A stretch of 64,000 bases of DNA from Corallococcus silvisoli. Its GTDB lineage: Bacteria; Myxococcota; Myxococcia; Myxococcales; Myxococcaceae. Of this stretch, positions 30,701-38,591 are shown one piece after another. The DNA is taken from the NCBI RefSeq assembly GCF_009909145.1, contig NZ_JAAAPJ010000019.1:124001-188000 (forward strand), written 5' to 3'. Every line of letters begins with the position of its first letter. The first letter of the stretch is position 1. The notes under the pieces are model-generated. The model did not search any database. It worked only from the letters and a program-made list of their open reading frames with translations, and was not told the origin of the DNA. A program made the translations under genes and the position numbers.

Positions 30701-33327
30701 TCACGCTGGACGTATCTGTCACTGGACGCGGCCACCTGCGTCTTCACATCCTCCACCACGATGACCCGCGGACCGGAGGCCACGGCGATCTGCAGACCTA
30801 CTCCTGTCTGGACGGACAGGATGATGTCGAACGTGCCCGGCAGCAGCGCGCCCGCGCTGTTCCTGCCATTCCAGAACAGGAAGAGCGGCAGGCCTCGGCT
30901 GGCCTGGTTCAGCACTGGCGTCACGGCCTCGAAGGCAACATTCGTCGTCCCAGCGTAGACGACATCCATGACAATGGCCGCCCCGGTGGCGAACGCCAGC
31001 TCATCGTAGAAAGCGGAGTCCAGGTGCGTCGCGATGAGGACGCCCGCCGTATCGTCCTCGTGGAGGATGCGCTCGCTGCCCGGAACAGGCGCATCGAGAC
31101 AGGCCAGCGACGCGCAGTTCCCAATGGAGACCAAGGCCGTGTTCGACGACTGTTGCCCAGCACTGTCGTCGTCCTTAACCGTGAGCGTCACCTGCCAGCG
31201 CCCCTGGCACGCGGGGGGTACCATCGCACCGGCCGGGAACAGCAGGATGCTTGTCGCCTGGGGCCCACTCGGGAGCATGGGGACGGGACAACCGGGAGTC
31301 GGCGGCACAGCGGTCCACTGGTAGTGGGTGATCCCCAGACCTGGAGCCGGCATCGTCCCGTCAAAGGTGTTGTCGACGTCGATACTCAGTGAGCCATCCA
31401 CCACGATATTGGTCAGGCTGAGCCCCGACAGCAGAACCGTGGGGCGAATTGCGGGTCCAACCGCGCGGGCCTCGGGCGCGGTATCGGGAGGCATCACGCT
31501 GACAACGATGCGCTTGGTGCCTGGGTTGCCTTCACCATCCATTCCACGCGCTTCGAACGTCCACTCGCCGGCGGGAAGGGTTTCGGAGCCAAGGTTGAGC
31601 ACTGGACCGCTGGTACCATACCCCGGGAACAGGGTTTCGATACGCTCCAGCGGATGCTGGGTCAGATCCTGGCTGGCGTACCACTCGTAGATCCCGGTCA
31701 TGCCAGGGGACACGGTGACGAAGCGACCGTCGGTCAGATGGCAGCGCCCCGCGTCGGTAGGGCATGGCGAGTCCGGATCCTCGGAGAGGCTGACATCCAG
31801 GACCAGCGGTCCTGAGCCGATGATGTGCCGTACGGGCGGGTTCCGGAAGATGATCTTGGGCAAGCCATCCAGCAAGACGGTGGCCTCCTGGGTCACCGAC
31901 TCGTTCTCATCGTCCGTCGCCGTCAGGCGGAAGATCCACGTCCCAGGGACTGCCTGCGCGCCAGTGCCAGCCAGCGCGAAGCTCGTCGAGGTGGCTGCGG
32001 GCAACGTCACACCCGCGGACGTGGCGAGGACCGAAGGCACCAGCACCCCTGCGGACTGGGGCGCCTGGACCACTTCCCACTTGAACGTGAGCGAGCCACC
32101 ATCCTCATCATCCAGGATGCTCGTCTCCAAGTGGATGGGATTGCCCTCGTCCACATGCGTGGCGCCAGACAACTGGATGCGCGGCTTGATGTTGACCACC
32201 GTAACGGTGATCTCCTTGGACACCGAGGCGCCCTCGTTGTCGCGCCCTGTCACGCGAAAGCGCCAAGTCCCGACTTCCTTTCCAGTAGTCGGGATGCTGA
32301 TGCTCGGCTGGGTGGAGTATCCGTTGACAACCCCAGGCGTTGCACCCGCAGGCGCCTGTAGGATGTCCCAACTAAAGGTCAGGTCGCCGCCATCGACGTC
32401 CGTGGTGGAAGTGACACCCAACTGGATGTTCTTCTGAACCACCACCTGAGAGGCGCCGGAGATCTCAAAAATCGGAGGAACATTGGGTACGGTGAACTGG
32501 ACGGAGTAACTCCGTGTCTCTCCTTCGTCGTCATCCACCTCCAGCCGGAAGACCCAGGTACCGATGTCCTTCTCATTGCCGAACGCAATCGACGGAGTAG
32601 CGGTCCCCGCGTTGGTGAGTGAGGCCGTGGACGCAACCGGCTTAGAGGTGACCGACCAGCGGTGCACCACGTCGCCGCCGTCGAGATCGTTCGAGTTCGC
32701 GTTGAACTGGACCCGCGAGGCCCAATTCGGGCTGGTAGGCGTGAAGGTTGGATTGGCGGACGGCGGGTAGTTCAAAACATTATAGATAACGGTGAATGAT
32801 TGACGAACCGCGACGCTCGCCTCACAGACGTAATTGCAGGGGGGCCGGTTGATGACGTTCCAGCACCAGCCAGCGTGCGGCACGGTATCAATCCAGCACG
32901 AGAACTCATGCTGCCCGATGTCCCTCAGTGAGCGCGGATGAATGATGACATTGTAATCGACGGTGCCATCGCCATTTGCGTCATAAAACGAACAACCGCT
33001 TCCCAAATAGAAGAAGTTCGACTCCGTCGTTGGAGTCCTGGGGTCATTGCTATAGCTAGAAATAGGCACACTCGCGCCCGGCGTGAACCGGGTGCGAGAA
33101 CAATAGGCCTGAGCGGGGAAACGCCCCGGAACATACAAGGCATCGTAGGCAGGACGCCGGGCGAGAATGTTCGCACCAAGAACACTTTGTAGTGCCTGGG
33201 ATTGCATGGGCACGTCGCCCGCGGGAATATCCAAGGGGAGGAGTCGCGAGAGATAGCTCCCCTGCGTGGACTGGGGTGTGGGAGCGGTCGCGAGAAGATA
33301 CACGACGAGCAGGGCGGCGGGATTCAC
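27796..33327 (-). CDS. Giant exported protein: PKD/Ig-like repeats plus alpha/beta-hydrolase domain
   Basis: 1843 residues from GTG 33327, which places a hydrophobic signal (NPAALLVVYLLATAPTP) at the N-terminus. The open frame runs 33 codons further to a TTG that lies inside the upstream gene. The N-terminal half holds repeated Ig/PKD-type units (VDVDGGDLTFSWDILQAP and similar; EVGTWRFRVTGRDNEGAS). A region of about 300 residues then resembles a lipase/chlorophyllase-type alpha/beta hydrolase (LVVIAHGNHMPR, nucleophile elbow AGHSRGGEAV, late histidine in GANHNFFNTSW). The C-terminus is a carbohydrate-binding-like beta module. It is likely a secreted or surface hydrolase. By eye, parts near 32.7-33.2 kb are less GC-rich than the surroundings. 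Confidence 0.72.
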   Translation of the reverse strand: MNPAALLVVYLLATAPTPQSTQGSYLSRLLPLDIPAGDVPMQSQALQSVLGANILARRPAYDALYVPGRFPAQAYCSRTRFTPGASVPISSYSNDPRTPTTESNFFYLGSGCSFYDANGDGTVDYNVIIHPRSLRDIGQHEFSCWIDTVPHAGWCWNVINRPPCNYVCEASVAVRQSFTVIYNVLNYPPSANPTFTPTSPNWASRVQFNANSNDLDGGDVVHRWSVTSKPVASTASLTNAGTATPSIAFGNEKDIGTWVFRLEVDDDEGETRSYSVQFTVPNVPPIFEISGASQVVVQKNIQLGVTSTTDVDGGDLTFSWDILQAPAGATPGVVNGYSTQPSISIPTTGKEVGTWRFRVTGRDNEGASVSKEITVTVVNIKPRIQLSGATHVDEGNPIHLETSILDDEDGGSLTFKWEVVQAPQSAGVLVPSVLATSAGVTLPAATSTSFALAGTGAQAVPGTWIFRLTATDDENESVTQEATVLLDGLPKIIFRNPPVRHIIGSGPLVLDVSLSEDPDSPCPTDAGRCHLTDGRFVTVSPGMTGIYEWYASQDLTQHPLERIETLFPGYGTSGPVLNLGSETLPAGEWTFEARGMDGEGNPGTKRIVVSVMPPDTAPEARAVGPAIRPTVLLSGLSLTNIVVDGSLSIDVDNTFDGTMPAPGLGITHYQWTAVPPTPGCPVPMLPSGPQATSILLFPAGAMVPPACQGRWQVTLTVKDDDSAGQQSSNTALVSIGNCASLACLDAPVPGSERILHEDDTAGVLIATHLDSAFYDELAFATGAAIVMDVVYAGTTNVAFEAVTPVLNQASRGLPLFLFWNGRNSAGALLPGTFDIILSVQTGVGLQIAVASGPRVIVVEDVKTQVAASSDRYVQREKLTSSTGTASFQVSASGIVGALALDSFTWRIKNASGTTVATGPLPGGTGGTQTVSWDGRGAGGVVPPPGDYTFEAEAARNGVSLGKSEPHPFTLFSLTLDPVVIAPANPGEAPDWIHLERNDAAIAVTSANFAQRRLRMSPMLLKIEPTLQGGTVTLEQESGQALSVEFFEEGGGYKPVGTLPGQWSEVPSSGLRLLAYGKGLTGDATFKMTYRVNGTIVAEERVRYRLAPPAASVGIENTAHTPHFREVRTVNAGSPIRAALDRTRQRERTGRRADVYLVAHRDAVAWAANPSLTNVSGNAKRLDVGAANADPVILSLWAAAIEGAYDVVYDFGNFADAPGDFVGDGRLDPGDLLVSPAGAPAVEVEGSYVAPGPLAFRTFDYGGKYAGAPYTARLPGRWDGVVPAGFSVPLRGRAVYPVDMSVKRPLVVIAHGNHMPRLIYVPTSSSPSRIEVTVDSDLTSDENFRGYTYLQEHLASQGFITISVDLDALYGDPHVGYPALPNGSGIQARAWILLKNIELLLANPAVVPDIAGKVEASRIYLAGHSRGGEAVIVAQHQLKNLASSTPIPGSVPPGGTLVGLQASNIRGIISLSPVSSAVERLNILSPTVPYLLIYGSADGDVNGASSFVRPFIHYDRAQADRYALRIEGANHNFFNTSWAYSDASQQPVPMAVRPAGGLEYTLMSLTTPVGATATLLPGGAQRQVATAYISAFLKMVDKDSRAAGEYFLQQPATLAPLGTPAGVSMYSQAQLTTRRRTPLDDFETTPSLNLSSQGQPVAFTVGDVTEELLLDSNLALETEPTNRFFQQTRGVLFSWTTAMAYEQTVPPSGRDLRLARSLNFRVAQAPFHALTSTGGPLSFQVELEDGAGHREVMSLKGFDQIAPVYPAGVWWGQHFKPGGGIDPSVPYVNTTSAAFKTFRLPVAGFAGTAADVDLGNITKVRIRLADSGETAQGRVALDDLEIEF

Positions 33328-33370
33328 GGTCGGATTCCGAAGGTGGCCGTCAGCGACGGGAAGAGGGGCG

Positions 33371-34495
33371 TCACTCGTGCTTCCCAGCCGGGGCCGGCTG
33401 GGGCAGGGACAAGGCAGGCGCGTCAAGGCATGCGTTGGACTGAGGGCCCACCCGCAGCAACTGACGCTTCGTCAGGCTGTTTTCGATGAGAGCCGTCGAC
33501 CGCAGTTCCTGCATCAATCCAGCGCGGCGCAGCTCAAGCAACTGGGCACGCATCACCCGCTGCACCCGCTCACGCACCACGGAGAACGGCGGCGACAGCA
33601 GCGGCCCTCGCTCCACCAGCCGGTAGATGTGAAAACCCTGCTCCGTGCGGAGCACCGGAGAGACCTCCGACGCAGAGAGGTCGCTCAGCCGGTCCCAGAC
33701 AGCCGTAGGGACACTCGCGGGCGTGAGCCTGACGCGAGCCCCGCCGGGCAGCGGGGTCTCCGTCAGAGTGGATGAACGACCCACGACCGAGAGACTACCG
33801 GGAGCGCCGGTCAAAGCCTGTTCCCTCAGCGCCTCCGACTCCTGCTGACGGGCAAGCAACTCCGCGCCCTCCACTTCCGGAGAGACAGCCACGAGCAGGT
33901 CCTCGACCTCGACGTAGCTCGGAACCTGGAAGCGCTCCGGGTTACGTTCATGGAAGATGTGGAGGGCATCTTCTGGAAACGTTCGGGCAACCCGTCGCTC
34001 CACGAGTTTGTCCGCCAGCAGCTCAAGGCGCACCTTGCGACGGAACTCCTCCGGGGCGGGATGCAGGACAGGCTTCAAGTCGGCCACAGGCAACTGCTTG
34101 CGGCGCGACTCCATGGCCGCGTCCAGTTCCGCTTCGGTGATCAGGAGTTGTTCCTGCTCGGCGGCGTGCTCGATGAGGACCTCGTCAATAAGCTGCTCCG
34201 CCAAGTGGGCCTTCTGGGCCTCCGCCATGGACTCCGTGACATGGCCGTCCTTCATTCGAAGGAGCTGGGTCAGGGGGCGCCAGCGCTCGTTGAAGCGCTC
34301 GCGAGAAATCTCCTCACCATCAACGACGGCGATGGACTCCGTCTCGGGTGCCTCATGACCGGAGGGACGGGCCTCGGTCTGTCCAGTGCCTATCCAAAAT
34401 CCGGCAATGATGAAGCATGACAGCGTCAGGAACCGCCAACGCCAGGAGTGAGCAAGGGTTGCGATAAACCGAGTCAGGGATTCATGTCCGAGCAC
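33371..34495 (-). CDS. Parvulin-type peptidyl-prolyl isomerase, exported (SurA/PrsA-like)
   Basis: The GTG at 34495, preceded by AAGAGA, gives 374 residues. An upstream TTG at 34549 is possible. An N-terminal helix (FLTLSCFIIAGFWIG) is a signal or anchor. The N-terminal chaperone region (AVVDGEEISRERFNERW, HLAEQLIDEVLIEHAAEQ) precedes a parvulin domain, seen from its conserved end motif (VSPVLRTEQGFHIYRLVER). Family members fold exported proteins in the periplasm. It lies 43 bp upstream of the giant exported protein, so it may be a dedicated folding factor for it. The IS5 element begins 95 bp upstream, which may have removed or altered the promoter. Confidence 0.75.
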   Translation of the reverse strand: MLGHESLTRFIATLAHSWRWRFLTLSCFIIAGFWIGTGQTEARPSGHEAPETESIAVVDGEEISRERFNERWRPLTQLLRMKDGHVTESMAEAQKAHLAEQLIDEVLIEHAAEQEQLLITEAELDAAMESRRKQLPVADLKPVLHPAPEEFRRKVRLELLADKLVERRVARTFPEDALHIFHERNPERFQVPSYVEVEDLLVAVSPEVEGAELLARQQESEALREQALTGAPGSLSVVGRSSTLTETPLPGGARVRLTPASVPTAVWDRLSDLSASEVSPVLRTEQGFHIYRLVERGPLLSPPFSVVRERVQRVMRAQLLELRRAGLMQELRSTALIENSLTKRQLLRVGPQSNACLDAPALSLPQPAPAGKHE

Positions 34496-34663
34496 GGTGC
34501 GGTCTCTTAGCAGCACGCAATTCAAAATATCCAGTGCCCCCGCAAACAACTTGTCGTGAGCAACTACATCACGGCGGTCCCTTCAACTTAGAACCTATTT
34601 CGGTAGGGAAGAAGGTCGGCCTCCAGTCGTGTTGAAGCGGTAGGAGGACGCGGCCATGGGGTA

Positions 34664-35086
34664 GTGAAGCAGGACGACGGCTGGCGGGTGCCGGACGAGC
34701 TGTGGCGCCGTATTGAGCCGCTGCTGCCGGCACGTCCGGAGCACCCGCTGGGGTGCCATAACCCGCGAGTGCCTGACCGACAGGCCTTGGATGGAATCCT
34801 CTTGGTGCTGCGCACGGGGATGCAGTGGGGCGCGTTGAAAGCCACGGCCCTGTGCCATCCGTCCTCTGCCTACCGACGCTTCCGGGAGTGGTTGTCCCCG
34901 GGCGTCTTCCGTGAGTTCTGGCGTCAGGGGCTGCTGGCCTATGATGGCTTGGCGAAGATTGATTGGCGCTGGACGGCACCCAGGGCAAAGCGCCGCTGGG
35001 TGGGGGAAAAAACCGGCCCCAATCCCACCAACAGAGCGAAGCGGGGCACCAAGCGCAGTCTGCTAACGGACTCGCGCGGCGTCCCC
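34664..35086 (+). pseudogene. IS5-family transposase, 5' part (split by IS3 element)
   Basis: The frame opens at GTG 34664 behind an AGGAGGA-type site and encodes the family's N-terminal region (DELWRRIEPLLPARPEHPLG, ALDGILLVLRTGMQW, SAYRRFREW). It runs to RGTKRSLLTDSRGVP, where the IS3 element begins. The catalytic DGT segment expected near GGEKTGPNPT is not in this frame. A neighbouring frame reads LDGTQGKAPLGG from about 34969, so the copy also seems frameshifted or uses frame switching there. Confidence 0.85.
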
Positions 35087-35410
35087 GGTGAGCGTCAAGG
35101 TAGTTGTCGCGTGAGAGGGTTCAGCCGATGTGCTTCAGCTCCTGCACTCCCGATGAGGGGTTGAGGCGCACGGGGCCTGCTGGAGTCCAGTCGCGGTGAG
35201 CGTCAAGGTAGTTGTCGCGTGAGAGGGTTCAGCCGATGTGCTTCAGCTCCTGCACTCCCGATGAGGGGTTGAGGCGCACGGGGCCTGCTGGAGTCCAGTC
35301 GCGGTGAGCGTCAAGGTAGTTGTCGCGTGAGAGGGTTCAGCCGATGTGCTTCAGCTCCTGCACTCCCGATGAGGGGTTGAGGCGCACGGGGCCTGCTGGA
35401 GTCCAGTCGC
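35087..35410. repeat. Three identical 108-bp tandem copies of one IS3 end
   Basis: Units at 35087-35194, 35195-35302 and 35303-35410 are identical base for base by reading. Each contains the terminal inverted repeat plus the last codons and stop of orfB. Only the innermost copy is continuous with the rest of orfB. Confidence 0.95.
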
Positions 35411-36356
35411 GCGTGTCGCGGCTCCAGCGCTCGGGGTGACGGGCGCGGGCGCGCTGGTACACCTGGTGGCGCTGGGCGAGCAGCGCGGCGTCGAGGCCGA
35501 AGTGTCTGGCGTCCGGCGTGACGAAGCGGATGGCGGAGTGCTGGTGCTCGGTGTTGTACCAGGCGACGAAACGCACCACCCATGTGTGCGCAGCCTGCGT
35601 CGACGTGAAGGCTCGTTGGGGGAAGCAGGGGCGGTACTTCAGCGTACGGGAAAGGGCTTCGGAGAAAGCGTTGTCGTCCGAGACGCGGGGCCGGCTGAAG
35701 GAAGGCGCCACGCCCAGCCATTGCAGCGTGGCCAGCATCGTGGCGCCCTTCATGGGGCCGCCGTTGTCCGAATGCAGTACCAGGCCCTCGGGGCAGCCCG
35801 CCTCGCGCCAGCTGTCGCGAATGAGGGCCGCGGCATGCGCGGACGACTCCTCCTCGTGGACACGCCAGCCCATGATGCGGCGGCTGAAGACGTCCACCAC
35901 GAGGTAGAGATAGAGGAAGGTGCCCTTCACCGGCCCCTTCAAGTAGGTGATGTCCCAACTCCACACCTGGCAGGGGGCGCTGGCCGTATGCTCGGCCTTG
36001 GGGCGCGGCGTGGGTGGCTTCGCGGGGCCACGGTGCGCCAGCTGTCCCGCCTCGCGCAGCACCCGGTAGAAGCTCGCCTCGCTGGCCAGGTACTCGCCCC
36101 GGTCGGCGAGTCTGGGCACCAGTTGCTTGGGCGAGACGTCGCGGAATTCCTCGCTGTTGGCCACCGCCAGCATGCGGCGCTTCTCGCCTTCGGATAGTCG
36201 GTTGGCGGGTCGGGTGCGCGGTCCGCACCGCCCGTCCCGGGCCGTTTCCGGCTTCCTCCAGCGTTGAATCGTGCGCGGAGCCACCCCGAGCCGCTCGCAG
36301 ACGGCCTCCAGCCGCACGCCTTGCAGGAGGGCCGCTTCCACGTGCGCGAGCGTCAT
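35337..36356 (-). CDS. IS3-family transposase OrfB (DDE integrase domain)
   Basis: 339 residues if read from ATG 36356, whose ATGA overlaps the orfA stop. The frame is open upstream, allowing a fused OrfAB product by -1 frameshift. An N-terminal HTH (GVRLEAVCERLGVAPRTIQRW) leads to an rve/DDE core: first Asp in WSWDITYLKG, second in HSDNGGPMKG, Glu in DNAFSEALSRTLKY, with normal spacing. The C-terminus (SSGVQELKHIG) lies in the innermost 108-bp repeat. The protein appears intact. Confidence 0.92.
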   Translation of the reverse strand: MTLAHVEAALLQGVRLEAVCERLGVAPRTIQRWRKPETARDGRCGPRTRPANRLSEGEKRRMLAVANSEEFRDVSPKQLVPRLADRGEYLASEASFYRVLREAGQLAHRGPAKPPTPRPKAEHTASAPCQVWSWDITYLKGPVKGTFLYLYLVVDVFSRRIMGWRVHEEESSAHAAALIRDSWREAGCPEGLVLHSDNGGPMKGATMLATLQWLGVAPSFSRPRVSDDNAFSEALSRTLKYRPCFPQRAFTSTQAAHTWVVRFVAWYNTEHQHSAIRFVTPDARHFGLDAALLAQRHQVYQRARARHPERWSRDTRDWTPAGPVRLNPSSGVQELKHIG

Positions 36357-36925
36357 TTCCCGCGCTTCTCGTCCGCTGCGTCGTCCTCGTCGTCCTCGTC
36401 GTCCACGTCCTTCTCGTCCCAGCCCATCGCCTGAAGTTTTTTTTCGAGCACCAGCAGCGCCGCCGTCTCCGCCAGCGCCTTCTCCTTGCGGCGCAGCTCC
36501 CGCTCCAGCTCCTTCACCCGTTTCTCCGACGAGGCCAGCCGCCGACGCTGGCTGGCCGTCAGGGCCCCGGCGGCAGCCGTCTGCGCGCCTTGGGAAAGGG
36601 CTCCAGCGGCTGCGGCCCGCCACTCCCCCAACTGCTCTTCATGCAGCCCTTCCCGGCGCAGAAGCGCTCCCAGCGTCTCGCCCTCCAGTCCGTGCGCTTC
36701 CGCCAGCACGCGCAGTTTCTCCTCGGGCGTCCACTTCTTCGGACCGGCAGGCTTCTTCTCCTCGGACGGGGGCGTCATTGCCGCCAACTTATTCGCCTCG
36801 CGCAACCACTGCGACAACGTCGGCTGCGAGACGCCCACCTGGCGGGCCAGCGCCGCGGCACTTACCGCGCCCGGGCCCACCATCCGCTTCACCATCTGGG
36901 ATTTGAATGCATCCGTGTACGGCAC
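36353..36925 (-). CDS. IS3-family transposase OrfA (HTH, leucine-zipper)
   Basis: A 190-residue protein. An N-terminal transposase HTH (FKSQMVKRM, ALARQVGVSQPTLSQWLREA) is followed by a Pro/Lys linker and a coiled coil rich in Arg/Glu/Leu heptads (SSEKRVKELERELRRKEKAL). The C-terminus is acidic. OrfA binds the element's ends and controls transposition in this family. It overlaps orfB and contains the slippery run near its end. Confidence 0.9.
   Translation of the reverse strand: MPYTDAFKSQMVKRMVGPGAVSAAALARQVGVSQPTLSQWLREANKLAAMTPPSEEKKPAGPKKWTPEEKLRVLAEAHGLEGETLGALLRREGLHEEQLGEWRAAAAGALSQGAQTAAAGALTASQRRRLASSEKRVKELERELRRKEKALAETAALLVLEKKLQAMGWDEKDVDDEDDEDDAADEKRGK
36437..36444 (-). other. 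Slippery A8 run for programmed -1 frameshift
   Basis: On the coding strand GAAAAAAAAC occurs near the end of orfA. A -1 slip converts the OrfA reading E-K-K-L-Q into E-K-K-T-S-G and continues into the open OrfB frame, the classical way IS3 elements make the OrfAB transposase. Confidence 0.75.
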
Positions 36926-37004
36926 TGCGTCCTGCCTGCTCTCGCCCCCAGGGCGTGGTCATCCCGGCCGCTCAGCCGAGGCGACAACTTCCCTGACACA
37001 GGGG

Positions 37005-37400
37005 GTCCCCCTCGGCCTCGTGGTCGCTGGAGCCAACACGAACGACTTCAAGCTGGCGCGCTCCACGCTTGAATCGATTCCAGTCCGAAGGCCCCTCCCG
37101 AGTCGGAGCCGTCGTCAGACGCTATGCGTCGACCTGGGCTATGCCTTCAGGCCCGTACGCGAGCTGGCTCAGGAGTATGGCTTCACGCTCCAGGCACCGA
37201 GACGACGCTCCCAGCTCGGTTCCAAGCGCGTGCGGCGTCGACGCCCTTCGCCGCGATGGGTCGTCGAGCGAACCCACTCCTGGCTCAACCGCTTCCGACG
37301 TTTGCTGGTGCGCTGGGAGAAGCGAGAGGACACCTATGTCGCGATGCTGCACTTCGCGCTGGGCATCATCACCTGGTTCCACTCGCTCCTACCGAAATAG
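37005..37400 (+). pseudogene. IS5-family transposase, 3' part
   Basis: The continuation of the split transposase: GVPLGLVVAGANTNDFKL follows on from the 5' fragment's RGVP. It goes on to the C-terminal Glu-containing signature (RWVVERTHSWLNRFRRLLVR), HFALGIITW and a TAG stop at 37398, right at the inverted repeat. It has no start of its own and is non-functional as it stands. Confidence 0.85.
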
Positions 37401-37434
37401 GCTCTTAGAGTGCGACCCAGCAACACAACATCGC

Positions 37435-38574
37435 TCAAGGACACTTCGCCACGCCGCCATCCGCCGCGGAGGCAACCCGGGCGCACGCCGCCTGCACGGT
37501 GGCGGTGTCCTTCAACTCCCGCGCGAGCCTCGCGGTGGCGAGCTGCAGGTCCACGTTCTTCGCGTGCCCCGGCTCCGCGCCCAGGCTCGTGAGGATGCGC
37601 AGGGCGTCCTGCTTGCGCCCCAACGCCGTCAGCAGCTCCGCCAGCTCCTGCATCTCCCGCACGTCCGACCCCGACACCGTGTCCAACGCCTTCTGCAGCT
37701 CGCCTTCCGCCGCCGCCCGGTCGTTCGCGGCGAGGTGCGCCCTCGCCAGCTCCACGTGGACGATGGCCCGGTCCTTCACCTTCAGCGATTCACCGTAGGC
37801 CTTCAGCGCCTCCTCGCGCTTGCCGAGCTTGAGCTGGATCTCCGCCACCAGCTCCCACAGCGTGGGGTCCTTCGGCGACTTCTTCGCGGCCTCCTCGTAC
37901 GCCGCGGCCGCTTCCGTCAGCTGGCCCGCACGCACCTCCGCGTCCCCCAGCGCGCTCAGCACGTCCGGAGTCCGGACGCCCTGCCCCGTCGCCTTGCGCA
38001 GCAGCCCGAGCACCTCGTCCTGCCGCCCCTGCTTCGTCAGCACGTCCACGGCTCGCACCAGCAGGTCCGCCTTCGACGCGTCCGGCGCGGCTTCGGCGGC
38101 CTGCGTGAACTGACGCACCGCCTCGTCGTGGTCGCCCCGGTCCTCGGCCAGTTCGCCCAGCTGCTCCAGCGCGTTGAAGTCGCGCGGATGCAGCGCCAGC
38201 GCCTTCTGGAGCGACTGCCGGGCCTCGTCCTTCTTGCCCAGCTGCGCCTGGATGAAGCCCAGCCGGCTCCAGTTCGTGGAGCGCTTGGGATCCAGCCGCA
38301 GCGCCGCCTCGAACTCCTTCGCGGACTCCTCCAGTCGGCTCATCGACAGCAGCACCTCGCCCCTCGCGGCGGGCAGGCGTGGGTCGCCGGGCGACAGGGC
38401 CTTCATCTCGTCGAAGGACTTGAGCGCGGCGTCGAAGCTGCCCTGGAGGTATTCGGAGTTGCCTCGCAGGTAGAGCCCCTCCGCCTGGTCCTTCGGGTCG
38501 AGCTTCGGCGTGTCGGTGCAGGCCCCGGAGGCCAGCAATGCGAGGAGCGGCAGGGCGCGCAGGCGCGAGTACAT
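37435..38574 (-). CDS. TPR-repeat lipoprotein
   Basis: A 379-residue protein from ATG 38574. The signal (LRALPLLALLASGAC) ends in a probable lipidation cysteine. Almost all the rest is tetratricopeptide-like helix pairs (YLRGNSEYLQGSFDAALKSF, LGFIQAQLGKKDEARQSLQK, ELAEDRGDHDEAVRQF). TPR lipoproteins scaffold envelope complexes. The start lies 17 bp after the end of the outer-membrane barrel gene, so the pair is probably one operon. Its stop is about 30 bp from the IS5 end. Confidence 0.82.
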   Translation of the reverse strand: MYSRLRALPLLALLASGACTDTPKLDPKDQAEGLYLRGNSEYLQGSFDAALKSFDEMKALSPGDPRLPAARGEVLLSMSRLEESAKEFEAALRLDPKRSTNWSRLGFIQAQLGKKDEARQSLQKALALHPRDFNALEQLGELAEDRGDHDEAVRQFTQAAEAAPDASKADLLVRAVDVLTKQGRQDEVLGLLRKATGQGVRTPDVLSALGDAEVRAGQLTEAAAAYEEAAKKSPKDPTLWELVAEIQLKLGKREEALKAYGESLKVKDRAIVHVELARAHLAANDRAAAEGELQKALDTVSGSDVREMQELAELLTALGRKQDALRILTSLGAEPGHAKNVDLQLATARLARELKDTATVQAACARVASAADGGVAKCP

Positions 38575-38591
38575 GGAAGCTCCGTTGGACT

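Larger units (their letters stand above)
35087..37004 (-). mobile_element. IS3-family insertion sequence inserted in the IS5 transposase
   Basis: The element carries orfA and orfB in the usual overlapping arrangement. Near its ends GTCAAGGTAGTTGTCGC (from 35094) and GCGACAACTTCCCTGAC (to 36997) form inverted repeats matching at 15 of 17 positions. GTCCCC occurs immediately outside both ends (35081-35086 and 37005-37010), consistent with a target duplication, though the exact end bases are uncertain. The left end is tandemly triplicated. Confidence 0.85.
34591..37404 (+). mobile_element. IS5-family insertion sequence, interrupted by an IS3-family element
   Basis: Inverted repeats GAACCTATTTCGGTAGG (34591-34607) and CCTACCGAAATAGGCTC (37388-37404; one mismatch) bound the element. 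TTA is present directly outside both ends (34588-34590 and 37405-37407), a 3-bp target duplication that fits some IS5 subgroups. Without the internal IS3 insert it would be about 0.9 kb, the usual size for the family. Confidence 0.88.

Noticed and set aside
33328..33426. TTG at 33426 as the start of the 1843-residue protein
   Set aside because: It would overlap the upstream gene and place a Pro/Arg-rich segment before the signal peptide; GTG 33327 fits better.
36014..37072. Plus-strand frame through the IS3 element
   Set aside because: Antisense to orfA/orfB, which have clear transposase motifs.
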